A stretch of DNA of 64,000 nt from Bin87 sp965243255 (GTDB lineage: Bacteria > Chloroflexota > Dehalococcoidia > Lucifugimonadales > UBA3495): contig CBDEUH010000004.1 of assembly GCA_965243255.1 (NCBI GenBank), forward strand, positions 1,364,001-1,428,000. The letters are read 5' to 3'. Each line of letters begins with the position of its first letter. Position 1 is the first letter of the stretch. Made by a program: the position numbers and the translations under genes. The notes beneath the pieces are model-generated. The model did not search any database. It was not told the DNA's origin and saw nothing but the letters and a program-made list of their open reading frames with translations. Positions 55,929-63,877 of this stretch are shown one piece after another.

Positions 55929-56287
55929 CAGAAAACAAGCCCTCCTTCACGGGCTGCGTCGGCCAGGGCTTTCACCCGGCCGTGGAACCGGTAGCCGCCG
56001 CGGTCAAAGACAACGGTATTGACGCCGGCGGCGATGGCGCGCTCGGCCACCAGTTTGCCGACCGCCTCTGACGCCGCCGTTTTGGGGGTGGACTCGGCAG
56101 ATGCAATCTCCTGGCTGGACGCGTAGGCCAGGGTGTGACCCCGGGAGTCGTCGATCACCTGGGCGTAGATGCTCTTCAGGCTGCGAAAGACGCACAGCCG
56201 GGGGCGTTGGGGCGTCCCATGGACCTTGTTCCTCACCCGGCGATGCCGGACAACGCGTAGCTTTCGGGAGTCTTTATCGCGCGGCAT
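55928..56287 (-). CDS. rplR: 50S ribosomal protein L18
   Basis: A 119-residue L18 that binds 5S rRNA. VVRHRRVRNKVHGTPQRPRL, VFRSLKSIYAQVIDDSRGHT and VNTVVFDRGGYRFHGRVKAL are standard. I start at ATG 56287 (MPRDKDSRKLR); the upstream frame overlaps rplF and is not conserved. It overlaps the rpsE start by one base. Confidence 0.95.
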   Translation of the reverse strand: MPRDKDSRKLRVVRHRRVRNKVHGTPQRPRLCVFRSLKSIYAQVIDDSRGHTLAYASSQEIASAESTPKTAASEAVGKLVAERAIAAGVNTVVFDRGGYRFHGRVKALADAAREGGLVF

Positions 56288-56327
56288 TTTCAGATAACTC
56301 TCAAATCCAGATGCTTGGTTGTGCTGG

Positions 56328-56942
56328 TTAGACGGCGCGCCGTGCGGCGGCCTTGCCGGGCTTGAGCCGGAGCACCTCGCCCTGATAGCGGATGCCTTTC
56401 TCTTTGTAGGCGTTGGGCGGACGCACCCGGCGCACCTTGGCCGCAAGTTGGCCGACCTTCTGCTTGTCAACGCCGCTGACGTGCACCCGGTTGTTGCCTT
56501 CCACCTGCATGGTCAGCCCTGCTTCGGGGAAAACGTCCACGGTGTGGCTGTAACCGACGCTGAGGGTAATGCCCTCGCCGTTTTGCTGCACACGATAGCC
56601 GACGCCCATCAACTCCAGGGTCTTGCTGTACCCGTCGGTAACCCCGGTGACGGCGTTGGCGATGAGGGAGCGGGTCAGGCCGTGGAGGGAATGGTGGAAC
56701 TTGCGCTCGGTGAGCCGCTCGACGATGATTTGGTCATCCTCGACCTTCACGCTGACCTCCGGGTGGTACTTCTGGGTCAGAGTGCCCTGGGGGCCGGTGA
56801 GGGTGATGCCGCCGTAAAACACCTCGGCGGTTACGCCGGAAGGGATGGGAATGGGTTGGCGACCGATGCGCGACAGGGGGCGTTCGGTGGGCGGCGTGCG
56901 TTCGGTGACGCCGACGCTGACCAGGTTTTCGTTACCAGACAT
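56328..56942 (-). CDS. rplF: 50S ribosomal protein L6 with N-terminal extension
   Basis: A 204-residue L6. The usual start MSRIGRQPI appears here as LSRIGRQPIPIPSGVTAEVF at residue 24 with a CTG codon, so the protein carries 23 extra residues (MSGNENLVSVGVTERTPPTE). The core has LTGPQGTLTQKYHPEVSVKV, ELMGVGYRVQQNGEGITLSV and the end RPPNAYKEKGIRYQGEVLRL. ATG 56942 lies in the last 11 bases of rpsH with GGAGGAG upstream. A CTG start at the standard position is the alternative. Confidence 0.92.
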   Translation of the reverse strand: MSGNENLVSVGVTERTPPTERPLSRIGRQPIPIPSGVTAEVFYGGITLTGPQGTLTQKYHPEVSVKVEDDQIIVERLTERKFHHSLHGLTRSLIANAVTGVTDGYSKTLELMGVGYRVQQNGEGITLSVGYSHTVDVFPEAGLTMQVEGNNRVHVSGVDKQKVGQLAAKVRRVRPPNAYKEKGIRYQGEVLRLKPGKAAARRAV

Positions 56943-57330
56943 AGCAGACCAATTCTCCTCCGATGCCCTTTCGCCAGGCTTGGTAACCGGTCATCATTCC
57001 CTGGGACGTGGAGATGATGGCGACGCCCAGGCCGCCGTACACCCGGGGAATCTCACCGCGGCCCACGTGAACCCGCAGGCCGGGCTTGCTGACGCGCTTC
57101 AAGCCACGGATGGCGTTTTGGTCGTCATCGCGGTAGGTGAGGTGCAGGCGCATGGTTGGGAACTTGCGGTTCCGCGCCAAGTCCCAATCGCGGATGTAGC
57201 CCTGTTCCTTCAAGATGTCGGCAATGGCGGTCTTGACTTTGGATTGGGGCACCAAAACCGTGCGATGGCGGGCGTGAATGGCGTTGCGAATGCGGGTCAG
57301 CATATCGGCAACCGGGTCGTTAATGGGCAT
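56932..57330 (-). CDS. rpsH: 30S ribosomal protein S8
   Basis: A 132-residue S8. PINDPVADMLTRIRNAIHAR, VKTAIADILKEQGYIRDWDL and the C-terminal YGGLGVAIISTSQGMMTGYQ are diagnostic. I start at ATG 57330; the longer frame runs through the 3' end of rpsN. It follows rpsN after 40 bases. Confidence 0.95.
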   Translation of the reverse strand: MPINDPVADMLTRIRNAIHARHRTVLVPQSKVKTAIADILKEQGYIRDWDLARNRKFPTMRLHLTYRDDDQNAIRGLKRVSKPGLRVHVGRGEIPRVYGGLGVAIISTSQGMMTGYQAWRKGIGGELVCYVW

Positions 57331-57370
57331 TGCGACAAATCTCCATGAATGGATGCCGGTGGCCTGGAGC

Positions 57371-57676
57371 CTAAAGGCTGGCCTTGCGAACTCCGGGGAG
57401 CAGCCCGTCGAGGGCCATCTCGCGGAAGGAAATACGCGACAACCCGAAGTGGCGGATGTAACCTCGCGGCCGGCCCGTCGCGCCATCCCGGTTGCGGATG
57501 CGGTTGGGATTGGCGTCAGGAGGCAGCAGAGCCAGCTTCTGGCGCGCTTCGAAGCGCTCGCGCATGGACTTGGACAAATCGCGAGCTTCGGCCAGCAACT
57601 CGGCTCGCCGGACAGCGTACCTGGCGACGGTTCGCTTGCGTCGCTCGTTCTTCACGATGGAGGATTTCTTGGCCAA
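57371..57676 (-). CDS. rpsN: 30S ribosomal protein S14 (long, zinc-free type)
   Basis: A 101-residue S14 of the long form. AKKSSIVKNERRKRTVARYA opens it and DGATGRPRGYIRHFGLSRIS with FREMALDGLLPGVRKASL closes it. The CxxC pairs of the short zinc form are absent. Finding the zinc-free S14 next to zinc-binding S4 and L36 shows a mixed set. Confidence 0.95.
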   Translation of the reverse strand: MAKKSSIVKNERRKRTVARYAVRRAELLAEARDLSKSMRERFEARQKLALLPPDANPNRIRNRDGATGRPRGYIRHFGLSRISFREMALDGLLPGVRKASL

Positions 57677-57714
57677 AACTGTCTTCTCCGTTGGCTGGGG
57701 TCGGGCCGGCGGGC

Positions 57715-58296
57715 CTACTGGCGGATGAAGGGCATGCCGAAGTGCTCCAGCAGGCGGGTTGCCTCGGCGTCGTTGGGAGCGCTGGTGGTTATGGTAACCT
57801 GCAGGCCGCGCAGCCGGTCGATGCTGTTGTAGTCGATTTCGGGGAACACGATCTGCTCGCGCAGTCCCAGCGAGAAGTTGCCGCGCCCGTCGAATCCCCG
57901 GCGGGATATGCCGCGGAAGTCGCGGATGCGGGGCAGCGCGGTGATGATAAGCCGCTCCAGGAAATAATACATCCGGTCGCCGCGCAGGGTAACGGCGGTG
58001 CCGATGGGGTTGCCCTCACGGACTTTGAAGCCGGCGATGGACCGACGGGCCCGGGTGATGATGGGCTTCTGGCCGGATATGGTGGTCAGGTCCCTGACGG
58101 CGCTCTCCATGGCCCGCCCGTTGGTGAGGGCTTCGCCCAGGCCGATGTTCAGGTTGATCTTGGTTACCCGGGGCACCTGCATGGGGCTGGAGTAGCTGAA
58201 CTCCGACACCATCGCCGGGACAATCTCGTCGCGAAACCGGAGCTTGAAAGCGGGAGGCGGCAATTCCGCGGTTCGTTCCTGTTGGTCAGTGGCCAT
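57715..58296 (-). CDS. rplE: 50S ribosomal protein L5
   Basis: A 193-residue L5, 5S rRNA binding. VPRVTKINLNIGLGEALTNG, ITRARRSIAGFKVREGNPIG, FRGISRRGFDGRGNFSLGLR and FPEIDYNSIDRLRGLQVTIT are all conserved. ATG 58296 lies 5 bases after the rplX stop; GTG 58305 is a less likely start. Confidence 0.95.
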   Translation of the reverse strand: MATDQQERTAELPPPAFKLRFRDEIVPAMVSEFSYSSPMQVPRVTKINLNIGLGEALTNGRAMESAVRDLTTISGQKPIITRARRSIAGFKVREGNPIGTAVTLRGDRMYYFLERLIITALPRIRDFRGISRRGFDGRGNFSLGLREQIVFPEIDYNSIDRLRGLQVTITTSAPNDAEATRLLEHFGMPFIRQ

Positions 58297-58301
58297 GATA
58301 A

Positions 58302-58574
58302 TCACTCGTCCCGGTTGCGGAACTGCGAGCTGGGTTCGGTGTAGTTGCTCTGGATGAGCTTGACGTTGGAGATGTGGATGGAGGCTTCCTGCTGAACTCT
58401 TCCGCCCTGGCGGATTCCGGGACGGGGCTTGTAGTGTTTGACCACCATGTTGACGCCTTCAACGATAACCCGGTTCTTTTCGGGCACCATCTGCAGGATG
58501 CGGCCGGTTTTGCCCTTGTCCTTGCCGGCGATGACCAGAACGTCGTCGCCGCGCCGGATCTTCGCCTTCGCCAT
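58302..58574 (-). CDS. rplX: 50S ribosomal protein L24
   Basis: A 90-residue KOW-domain L24. KIRRGDDVLVIAGKDKGKTG, NRVIVEGVNMVVKHYKPRPG and GRVQQEASIHISNVKLI match. ATG 58574 shares one base with the rplN stop and is preceded by GGAGGTGG inside rplN. Confidence 0.95.
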   Translation of the reverse strand: MAKAKIRRGDDVLVIAGKDKGKTGRILQMVPEKNRVIVEGVNMVVKHYKPRPGIRQGGRVQQEASIHISNVKLIQSNYTEPSSQFRNRDE

Positions 58575-58942
58575 CACACCACCTCCGGCGCCAGCGAGAC
58601 GATGCGCATAAAGCCCTTGTCGCGGAGTTCGCGGGCCACCGGGCCGAAGATGCGAGTGCCCCGGGGCAGTTGGTTGTCGTTAATCAGCACGGCGGCGTTG
58701 TCATCGAACTTGATGTAGGTGCCGTCCGGGCGCTGGAGCGGGGCGGCCTGGCGGACTACCACGGCCTTGACCACGGTACCTTTGCGGACGGGGGAATTGG
58801 GCACGGCCTCCCGGACGGTGCAGACGATGATATCGCCTACCGAGGCGTACTTGCGCCGGCTGGAGCCGGGGATGTTGATCAGCCGGATGCGCCGCGCGCC
58901 GCTGTTGTCGGCAACGTGGAGCCGGGTGTAACTCTGTATCAT
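58574..58942 (-). CDS. rplN: 50S ribosomal protein L14
   Basis: A 122-residue L14. MIQSYTRLHVADNSGARRIR, VGDIIVCTVREAVPNSPVRK and IFGPVARELRDKGFMRIVSL are full-length family motifs. It abuts rpsQ with no gap. Confidence 0.96.
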   Translation of the reverse strand: MIQSYTRLHVADNSGARRIRLINIPGSSRRKYASVGDIIVCTVREAVPNSPVRKGTVVKAVVVRQAAPLQRPDGTYIKFDDNAAVLINDNQLPRGTRIFGPVARELRDKGFMRIVSLAPEVV

Positions 58943-59329
58943 TTACGCATCCTCGTCATTATCGGCGGCAACGCCGTTTTCGGTGTGGGCATCAGCCGTA
59001 GCGCCGGAGTCTTCTTCGGCGGCGGTCGGCTCAATCTCCACGTCGGTTTCCAGGTCGATGGGCCGAACGTCGGCGACTTCGCGGCGGGACAGAATTTCCA
59101 GCAGGCGCCAGTGCTTGGTGCGAGAGATCGGGCGCGTCTCCTGAATGCGCACGGTGTCCCCAATCTCGCATTGCCCATCCGGGTCGTGGACGTAGAAGCG
59201 GGTAACGCGACGCATCTGCTTGCGATAGACGCGGTGTCGCTGCTTCCAGACCAATTCCACCACGGCGGTCTTGTCCATCCGGGTGCCCACGACGGAGCCC
59301 ACCCGAATCTTTCGCATCGTTTTGGCCAT
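58943..59329 (-). CDS. rpsQ: 30S ribosomal protein S17 with acidic C-terminal tail
   Basis: A 128-residue S17. The OB fold covers residues 1-87 (VGTRMDKTAVVELVWKQRHR, GDTVRIQETRPISRTKHWRL). Then come about 40 residues of acidic, Ala/Thr-rich sequence (DVEIEPTAAEEDSGATADAH) ending in DNDEDA, not found in typical 80-90 residue S17. The tail is in frame to the stop at 58943. It lies 19 bases after rpmC. Confidence 0.94.
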   Translation of the reverse strand: MAKTMRKIRVGSVVGTRMDKTAVVELVWKQRHRVYRKQMRRVTRFYVHDPDGQCEIGDTVRIQETRPISRTKHWRLLEILSRREVADVRPIDLETDVEIEPTAAEEDSGATADAHTENGVAADNDEDA

Positions 59330-59348
59330 TGCTTAGTGTCCCTTGCGG

Positions 59349-59549
59349 TTATGAAGCCTGGTAGGATTCCCGCTCACGCAGGCAGGTCAACATCCTGGCG
59401 ATGTCCCGGCGGGTTTTGCGGGGCTGGTTGGTATCGGTGAGTTGGTTGGTGGCTTCGCGGAAGCGAAGGTTCATCAGTTCCTGGTAGGACTTGTCCAGCT
59501 CGTCGCGAATCTGGTCGTCGGTCAACGCCCGGATTTCGTACATCTTCAT
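59349..59549 (-). CDS. rpmC: 50S ribosomal protein L29
   Basis: A 66-residue L29, a two-helix protein at the exit tunnel. MKMYEIRALTDDQIRDELDK, LMNLRFREATNQLTDTNQPR and RRDIARMLTCLRERE are typical. GGGAGG lies upstream of ATG 59549; longer frames upstream are antisense-like shadows of rplP. Confidence 0.94.
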   Translation of the reverse strand: MKMYEIRALTDDQIRDELDKSYQELMNLRFREATNQLTDTNQPRKTRRDIARMLTCLRERESYQAS

Positions 59550-59553
59550 GGGG

Positions 59554-59994
59554 TTATCCTCCCGAACCGGACAGCAGGGAGTTGACCCGGTCGCGGTACA
59601 CGACCTTGGTGGGAATGGGCAGCTTGTGCGCGGCGCGCTCCAGAGCTTCGGCAGCCTGGTTGATGGGCACGCCGCCGACTTCGAACATGATGCGGCCGGG
59701 CTTGACCACCGCGACCCAATGGTCGTTGGCGGCCTTGCCGCCGCCCATGCGCACTTCGGCAGGCTTCTTGGAAACCGGCTTGTCGGGGAAGATGCGAATC
59801 CAGGTCTTGCCGCCGCGCTGCAGGTGTCGGGTGATGGCGATACGGGCGGATTCAATCTGCCGGGCGGTAATCCACTCGGGACTCATCGCCTTCAGGCCGA
59901 TCTCGCCGAATTCGACGGTATTGCCGGTGCTGGCGGCGCCCCGGCGCTTGCCCCGTCCCATCTTTCGGTATTTGGTCCTCTTGGGTTGCAACAT
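59554..59994 (-). CDS. rplP: 50S ribosomal protein L16
   Basis: A 146-residue L16. MLQPKRTKYRKMGRGKRRGA, FGEIGLKAMSPEWITARQIE, RIFPDKPVSKKPAEVRMGGG and GRIMFEVGGVPINQAAEAL are conserved. It follows rpsC after 23 bases. Confidence 0.96.
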   Translation of the reverse strand: MLQPKRTKYRKMGRGKRRGAASTGNTVEFGEIGLKAMSPEWITARQIESARIAITRHLQRGGKTWIRIFPDKPVSKKPAEVRMGGGKAANDHWVAVVKPGRIMFEVGGVPINQAAEALERAAHKLPIPTKVVYRDRVNSLLSGSGG

Positions 59995-60017
59995 GGTGTA
60001 AATCTCCGTGGCAGGGG

Positions 60018-60752
60018 CTATTGGTCCAGCTCGATTCCCATTTCGCCGTCGTCGTCCTGGCTGGTGACGCGGAACTCGATGCTATCCAGTTCGCCGTCTT
60101 CCTCTGCGGCGGCGGGCATAATCTGGCCCTTGTAAATCCACACCTTGATGCCGATGCGGCCCATGGCGGTGTGCGCCTCGGCCAGGGCGTAGTCGATATC
60201 GGCCCGCAGGGTGTGCAGGGGGACCTGGCCCATCATCAGCTTTTCGGTGCGGGCGATTTCGGCGCCGGAAATGCGGCCCTTGGTAATGATCTTGATGCCT
60301 TCGGCGCCGGCCTGCATGGTGCGCAACGCGGCCTGGCGCATGGCCCGCCGGTAAGCGACGCGCCGGCTGAGCTGGTCGGCGATGTTTCGGCCCACCAGGA
60401 AGGGGTCGAGTTCGGGCTGCTCGATTTCAACGATGTTCAGGCGGAGCTGGCCGCTGGTCATGGTCTCCAGGCGGGTGCGCAGACCCTTCACCCGGTCGCC
60501 GTCGCGCCCGATGAGAATGCCGGGCCGGGCCGAGTGAATGTTGATGATGGTTTCCTGGGCGGTGCGGTCAATCTCGATGCGCGCGATTCCCGCGTCGGAG
60601 AAGGCGGCGTATTCGTCGTGGATCGTGTCGCGCAGGGACAGGTCGCGCAGGACGCCGTCCCGGTACTGGGCGCCGTTGTTGGCGTACCAATGGGTTTTCC
60701 AGTCCTTGATAATCCCCAGTCGGAACCCCAGGGGGTGGGTTTTGTGGCCCAT
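60018..60752 (-). CDS. rpsC: 30S ribosomal protein S3
   Basis: A 244-residue S3. GHKTHPLGFRLGIIKDWKTH opens it, the KH domain reads INIHSARPGILIGRDGDRVK with LIGRDG in the GxxG place, and the C-terminal domain has GAEGIKIITKGRISGAEIAR and IGIKVWIYKGQIMPAA. A short acidic tail ends in DDDGEMGIELDQ. It lies 4 bases after rplV. Confidence 0.96.
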   Translation of the reverse strand: MGHKTHPLGFRLGIIKDWKTHWYANNGAQYRDGVLRDLSLRDTIHDEYAAFSDAGIARIEIDRTAQETIINIHSARPGILIGRDGDRVKGLRTRLETMTSGQLRLNIVEIEQPELDPFLVGRNIADQLSRRVAYRRAMRQAALRTMQAGAEGIKIITKGRISGAEIARTEKLMMGQVPLHTLRADIDYALAEAHTAMGRIGIKVWIYKGQIMPAAAEEDGELDSIEFRVTSQDDDGEMGIELDQ

Positions 60753-60756
60753 CAGG

Positions 60757-61101
60757 TCAGCCCTCCTGTATCTCGTCCACTTCGATGATGATGTGGCTGG
60801 AACGGCGGGTAACCCGACCGATGCGGCCCCGGGCCCGGGCGCGGAAGCGCTTGAGCGGGCGGGCCTGGTCTGCGGAAATGCGCGTGATACGCAGCTCGTT
60901 CCGGTTCATAAACAGATTGTTCTCGGCGTTGGAAGCCGCCGATTGTACCACCTTGGCCACCGAGCGGGCCCAGGGAGAAGTCATCAGGCCCAGCTGGTCC
61001 AGGGCGTCGTTGACGGTCATCCCCCGGACGGCGTCCATGATGGGCTTGAGGCGCTTGGGGGACGCGCCCACCTGCTTGGCTACTGCACGTACTGCCGGCA
61101 T
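60757..61101 (-). CDS. rplV: 50S ribosomal protein L22
   Basis: A 114-residue L22. AVRAVAKQVGASPKRLKPIM, VRGMTVNDALDQLGLMTSPW and the hairpin RPLKRFRARARGRIGRVTRR that lines the exit tunnel are present. It follows rpsS after 4 bases. Confidence 0.95.
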   Translation of the reverse strand: MPAVRAVAKQVGASPKRLKPIMDAVRGMTVNDALDQLGLMTSPWARSVAKVVQSAASNAENNLFMNRNELRITRISADQARPLKRFRARARGRIGRVTRRSSHIIIEVDEIQEG

Positions 61102-61105
61102 CAGG

Positions 61106-61390
61106 TCACCTCACCCTGCTGGAACGCTCGGAGCGGGCGACGTGTCCGCGATACGTGCGAGTGGGCGCAAATTCGCCCAGGCGGTGGCCCACCATGTTCT
61201 CGGTGACGAACACCGGCACGTGGCGGCGCCCGTCGTGCACGCCGAAATTCAGCCCGACCATCTCGGGCATTATCATCGAATCGCGGGACCAGGTGCGGAT
61301 GACGGTGGCTTCGCCGGATTCGCGAACCTGGTTGACCTTTTTCAGCAGCTTGGGATGGACGTAGGGCCCTTTTTTGACTGAACGTGACAT
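61106..61390 (-). CDS. rpsS: 30S ribosomal protein S19
   Basis: A 94-residue S19. MSRSVKKGPYVHPKLLKKVN, TWSRDSMIMPEMVGLNFGVH and VTENMVGHRLGEFAPTRTYR are standard. It follows rplB after 54 bases. Confidence 0.96.
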   Translation of the reverse strand: MSRSVKKGPYVHPKLLKKVNQVRESGEATVIRTWSRDSMIMPEMVGLNFGVHDGRRHVPVFVTENMVGHRLGEFAPTRTYRGHVARSERSSRVR

Positions 61391-61444
61391 AGCTTGATGA
61401 CTGCCTGGCGCGCCGCAGCAAAGGGCGCGGTGTGATGCTGATGC

Positions 61445-62281
61445 TTACCGCCGCCAGCGACGTCCGCGGACGATGAACCGGCTGGAGGTCTTCTTCTTGT
61501 TGCGGGTCTTGTGGCCCAGGGTCGGCTTGCCCCAGGGGGACTTGGGGCCGGGCATTCCGATGGGGGAACGGCCTTCGCCGCCGCCGTGGGGGTGGTCAAC
61601 CGGGTTCTTGGCGACGCCGCGCACGTGGGGACGACGGCCAAGGTGCCGCTTGGCGCCGGCCTTGCCCAGGCTTTCGTTCTTGTGGTCGGGGTTGGACAAC
61701 TGCCCCACGCTGGCCCGGCAGTTCAGCAGGATGCGCCGCATCTCGCCGGAGGGCAACCGGATGAGGACGTAATCGCCTTCGCGCGACAGCACCTGCGCTC
61801 CGGTGCCGGCACCGCGCACCAGCTGCCCGCCACGTCCGGGAGTCAGCTCCAGGTTGTGCACCACCGTGCCCGTGGGTATGTTGCGCAGGGGCAGGGTGTT
61901 GCCGGGGCTGATTTCGGCGTCGGGGCCGGATTCCACCTTGTCGCCCACCGACAGGTTCACCGGCGCCAGGATGTAAGCCTTCTCGCCGTCGGCGTAGTGG
62001 AGCAGGGCGATGCGGGTGGTCCGGTTGGGGTCGTACTCGATGCTCTTGACGGTGGCCGGCACGCCGTCCTTGCGACGTTTGAAGTCGATGCGCCGGTACA
62101 TCCGCTTGGATCCGCCGCCCCGGTGGTAGGCGGTGATGCGGCCCCGGTTGTTCCGTCCGCCACGCTTCTGCAACGGTTCCAACAGCGACTTTTCCGGCTT
62201 CCTGGTGGTTATCTCCTCAAAGGAGGGACGCACCGCGTTGCGCGTGCCGGGCGTGATGGGTCGAAGGTTCTTCAACGGCAT
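61445..62281 (-). CDS. rplB: 50S ribosomal protein L2
   Basis: A 278-residue L2, part of the peptidyl-transferase neighbourhood. KNLRPITPGTRNAVRPSFEE, KRGGRNNRGRITAYHRGGGS, VHNLELTPGRGGQLVRGAGT and the invariant VAKNPVDHPHGGGEGRSPIG with its key His (~227) are present. ATG 62281 is preceded by GAGGGG and lies 2 bases after rplW; the longer frame to 62659 is a shadow of rplW. Confidence 0.96.
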   Translation of the reverse strand: MPLKNLRPITPGTRNAVRPSFEEITTRKPEKSLLEPLQKRGGRNNRGRITAYHRGGGSKRMYRRIDFKRRKDGVPATVKSIEYDPNRTTRIALLHYADGEKAYILAPVNLSVGDKVESGPDAEISPGNTLPLRNIPTGTVVHNLELTPGRGGQLVRGAGTGAQVLSREGDYVLIRLPSGEMRRILLNCRASVGQLSNPDHKNESLGKAGAKRHLGRRPHVRGVAKNPVDHPHGGGEGRSPIGMPGPKSPWGKPTLGHKTRNKKKTSSRFIVRGRRWRR

Positions 62282-62283
62282 GA

Positions 62284-62568
62284 TTACAGCCCCTCGATCA
62301 GGTCGATACGGTCGCCGGGCTGGAGCGTAACCACGGCCTTCTTGACGTCCGGCTGCTTCTTGAAGCGGGGGCCGTAACGCTTGCGCTTGCCCCGGTTGAA
62401 GGTGATGTTGACGCTGACCACCTTCACGCCGAAATTCTGCTCCACGGCCTGCTTCACCAGGGTCTTGTTGGCACGGGGAGCAATTTGGAAGGTGTACTGG
62501 CCATCTTCGTGGAGCAGCGTGCTCTTTTCCGTGATGGTGGGCCTGAGCAGCACCTCGCTGATATTCAT
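62284..62568 (-). CDS. rplW: 50S ribosomal protein L23
   Basis: A 94-residue L23, docking site of trigger factor and SRP. EVLLRPTITEKSTLLHEDGQ, FQIAPRANKTLVKQAVEQNF and VNITFNRGKRKRYGPRFKKQ are typical. ATG 62568 overlaps the rplD stop by 4 bases. Confidence 0.95.
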   Translation of the reverse strand: MNISEVLLRPTITEKSTLLHEDGQYTFQIAPRANKTLVKQAVEQNFGVKVVSVNITFNRGKRKRYGPRFKKQPDVKKAVVTLQPGDRIDLIEGL

Positions 62569-63245
62569 TCCTGGGCCTCCTCACTGGCTGCCGCTTCCGC
62601 CGCCTGACGGGCCCGGAACCGAGGCTTGGTGCACAGTTCGGCCATCCGGCGGATGCCATCCACGGTAACGAGCACGGTCTCGCGCTTGAGAACGTCGTTG
62701 GCGTTCACCAGGTCCGACGGCAAAGTCCAAACCTGCTTGAGATTGCCGCCGGCGCGGGCCACGTTCTGCTGGGCCTCTCCGGACACGACCAACACCGAGC
62801 CGGTGATGCGCAGGACTTCCAGCAACTGCTTCATGGACTTGGTGCGTCCGTCCAGACTGTCCAGCGAGTCGATGCAGACCAGGCGTCCGTTTCGGATTTT
62901 CTCGGACAGCACGCACTGCAAGGCCTTGCGGCGCATGGCCCGGGGCAGCGCCTTGCGATAGTCGCGGGGCTTGGGGCCGAATACGATGCCGCCGTGCCGC
63001 CACTGGGGCGAGCGGATGCTGCCCTGCCGGGCGCGCCCGGTGTGCTTTTGAATCCAGGGCTTGCGACCGCCGCCGGAAACTTCGGCCCGGGTGCGCGTTG
63101 AGTGGGTGCCCTGCCGCTGGTTGAGCTGGTAGATCACCATGGCCTGGTGCACCAGCGTTTGATTCATGGGCACGTCAAAGATGCCATCGTCAATGCTGAT
63201 GGTGTCGATGGCGTCGCCGCTGGCGTTGACTACGGGGAGTTCCAT
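62565..63245 (-). CDS. rplD: 50S ribosomal protein L4
   Basis: A 226-residue L4. QRQGTHSTRTRAEVSGGGRK and QKHTGRARQGSIRSPQWRHG form the tunnel loop, followed by KPRDYRKALPRAMRRKALQC and the globular end with LPSDLVNANDVLKRETVLVT. A short Ala/Glu tail is present. ATG 63245 shares one base with the rplC stop. Confidence 0.95.
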   Translation of the reverse strand: MELPVVNASGDAIDTISIDDGIFDVPMNQTLVHQAMVIYQLNQRQGTHSTRTRAEVSGGGRKPWIQKHTGRARQGSIRSPQWRHGGIVFGPKPRDYRKALPRAMRRKALQCVLSEKIRNGRLVCIDSLDSLDGRTKSMKQLLEVLRITGSVLVVSGEAQQNVARAGGNLKQVWTLPSDLVNANDVLKRETVLVTVDGIRRMAELCTKPRFRARQAAEAAASEEAQE

Positions 63246-63877
63246 TATGCTTGCGCCTTGCTCTTGCCTGTCTTGCGAATGGTTACCGGGCTGTTGGGGC
63301 CGCCGGGGATGCCGCCTTTGACCATCAGCAGGTTGCGCTCCACGTCAACGCGGACCACCTCCAGCCCCTTGCTGGTAACGCGGCGATTGCCCATGTGTCC
63401 GGCCATTTTCAGCCCCTTGAAGACCTTGCCCGGCGTGGTGCCGCCGCCGATGGAGCCGGGAGCGCGGGGCCGGTCGGACTGGCCGTGGGTGCGAGGGCCG
63501 CCGCCGAATCCGTGCCGCTTCATCGTGCCGGCAAAGCCACGGCCTTTCGACTTCCCGCTCACGTCCACGATTTCGCCGGGTTCGAAGATGTCCACCGAAA
63601 CCAGTTGCCCGACTTCGTACTCGCCGATGTCGTCGGTGGCGACCTCCTGCAGGCGACGTCCGATCTGGCTGCCCTTGAGGTGGCCGGCTTCAGGCTTGTT
63701 GGGTCGGCGGACCCGACCGAAGCCCAACTGCACGGACTCGTAACCGTCGTTCTCCACGGTGCGAATTTGGGTAACGGCGCAGGGGCCGGCCTCGATGATG
63801 GTGACGGGCACCACCTGCCCGGCGTCGTTGAACACCTGGGTCATGCCAATTTTCTTGCCTAAGAATGCCTTCAGCAT
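63245..63877 (-). CDS. rplC: 50S ribosomal protein L3
   Basis: A 210-residue L3. MLKAFLGKKIGMTQVFNDAG, GFGRVRRPNKPEAGHLKGSQ, the loop GFAGTMKRHGFGGGPRTHGQ reaching the peptidyl-transferase centre, and GLKMAGHMGNRRVTSKGLEV are conserved. It is the first gene of the S10 run inside the window. The 123 bases upstream to the window edge do not encode the end of S10, so rpsJ is either farther upstream or elsewhere. Confidence 0.96.
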   Translation of the reverse strand: MLKAFLGKKIGMTQVFNDAGQVVPVTIIEAGPCAVTQIRTVENDGYESVQLGFGRVRRPNKPEAGHLKGSQIGRRLQEVATDDIGEYEVGQLVSVDIFEPGEIVDVSGKSKGRGFAGTMKRHGFGGGPRTHGQSDRPRAPGSIGGGTTPGKVFKGLKMAGHMGNRRVTSKGLEVVRVDVERNLLMVKGGIPGGPNSPVTIRKTGKSKAQA

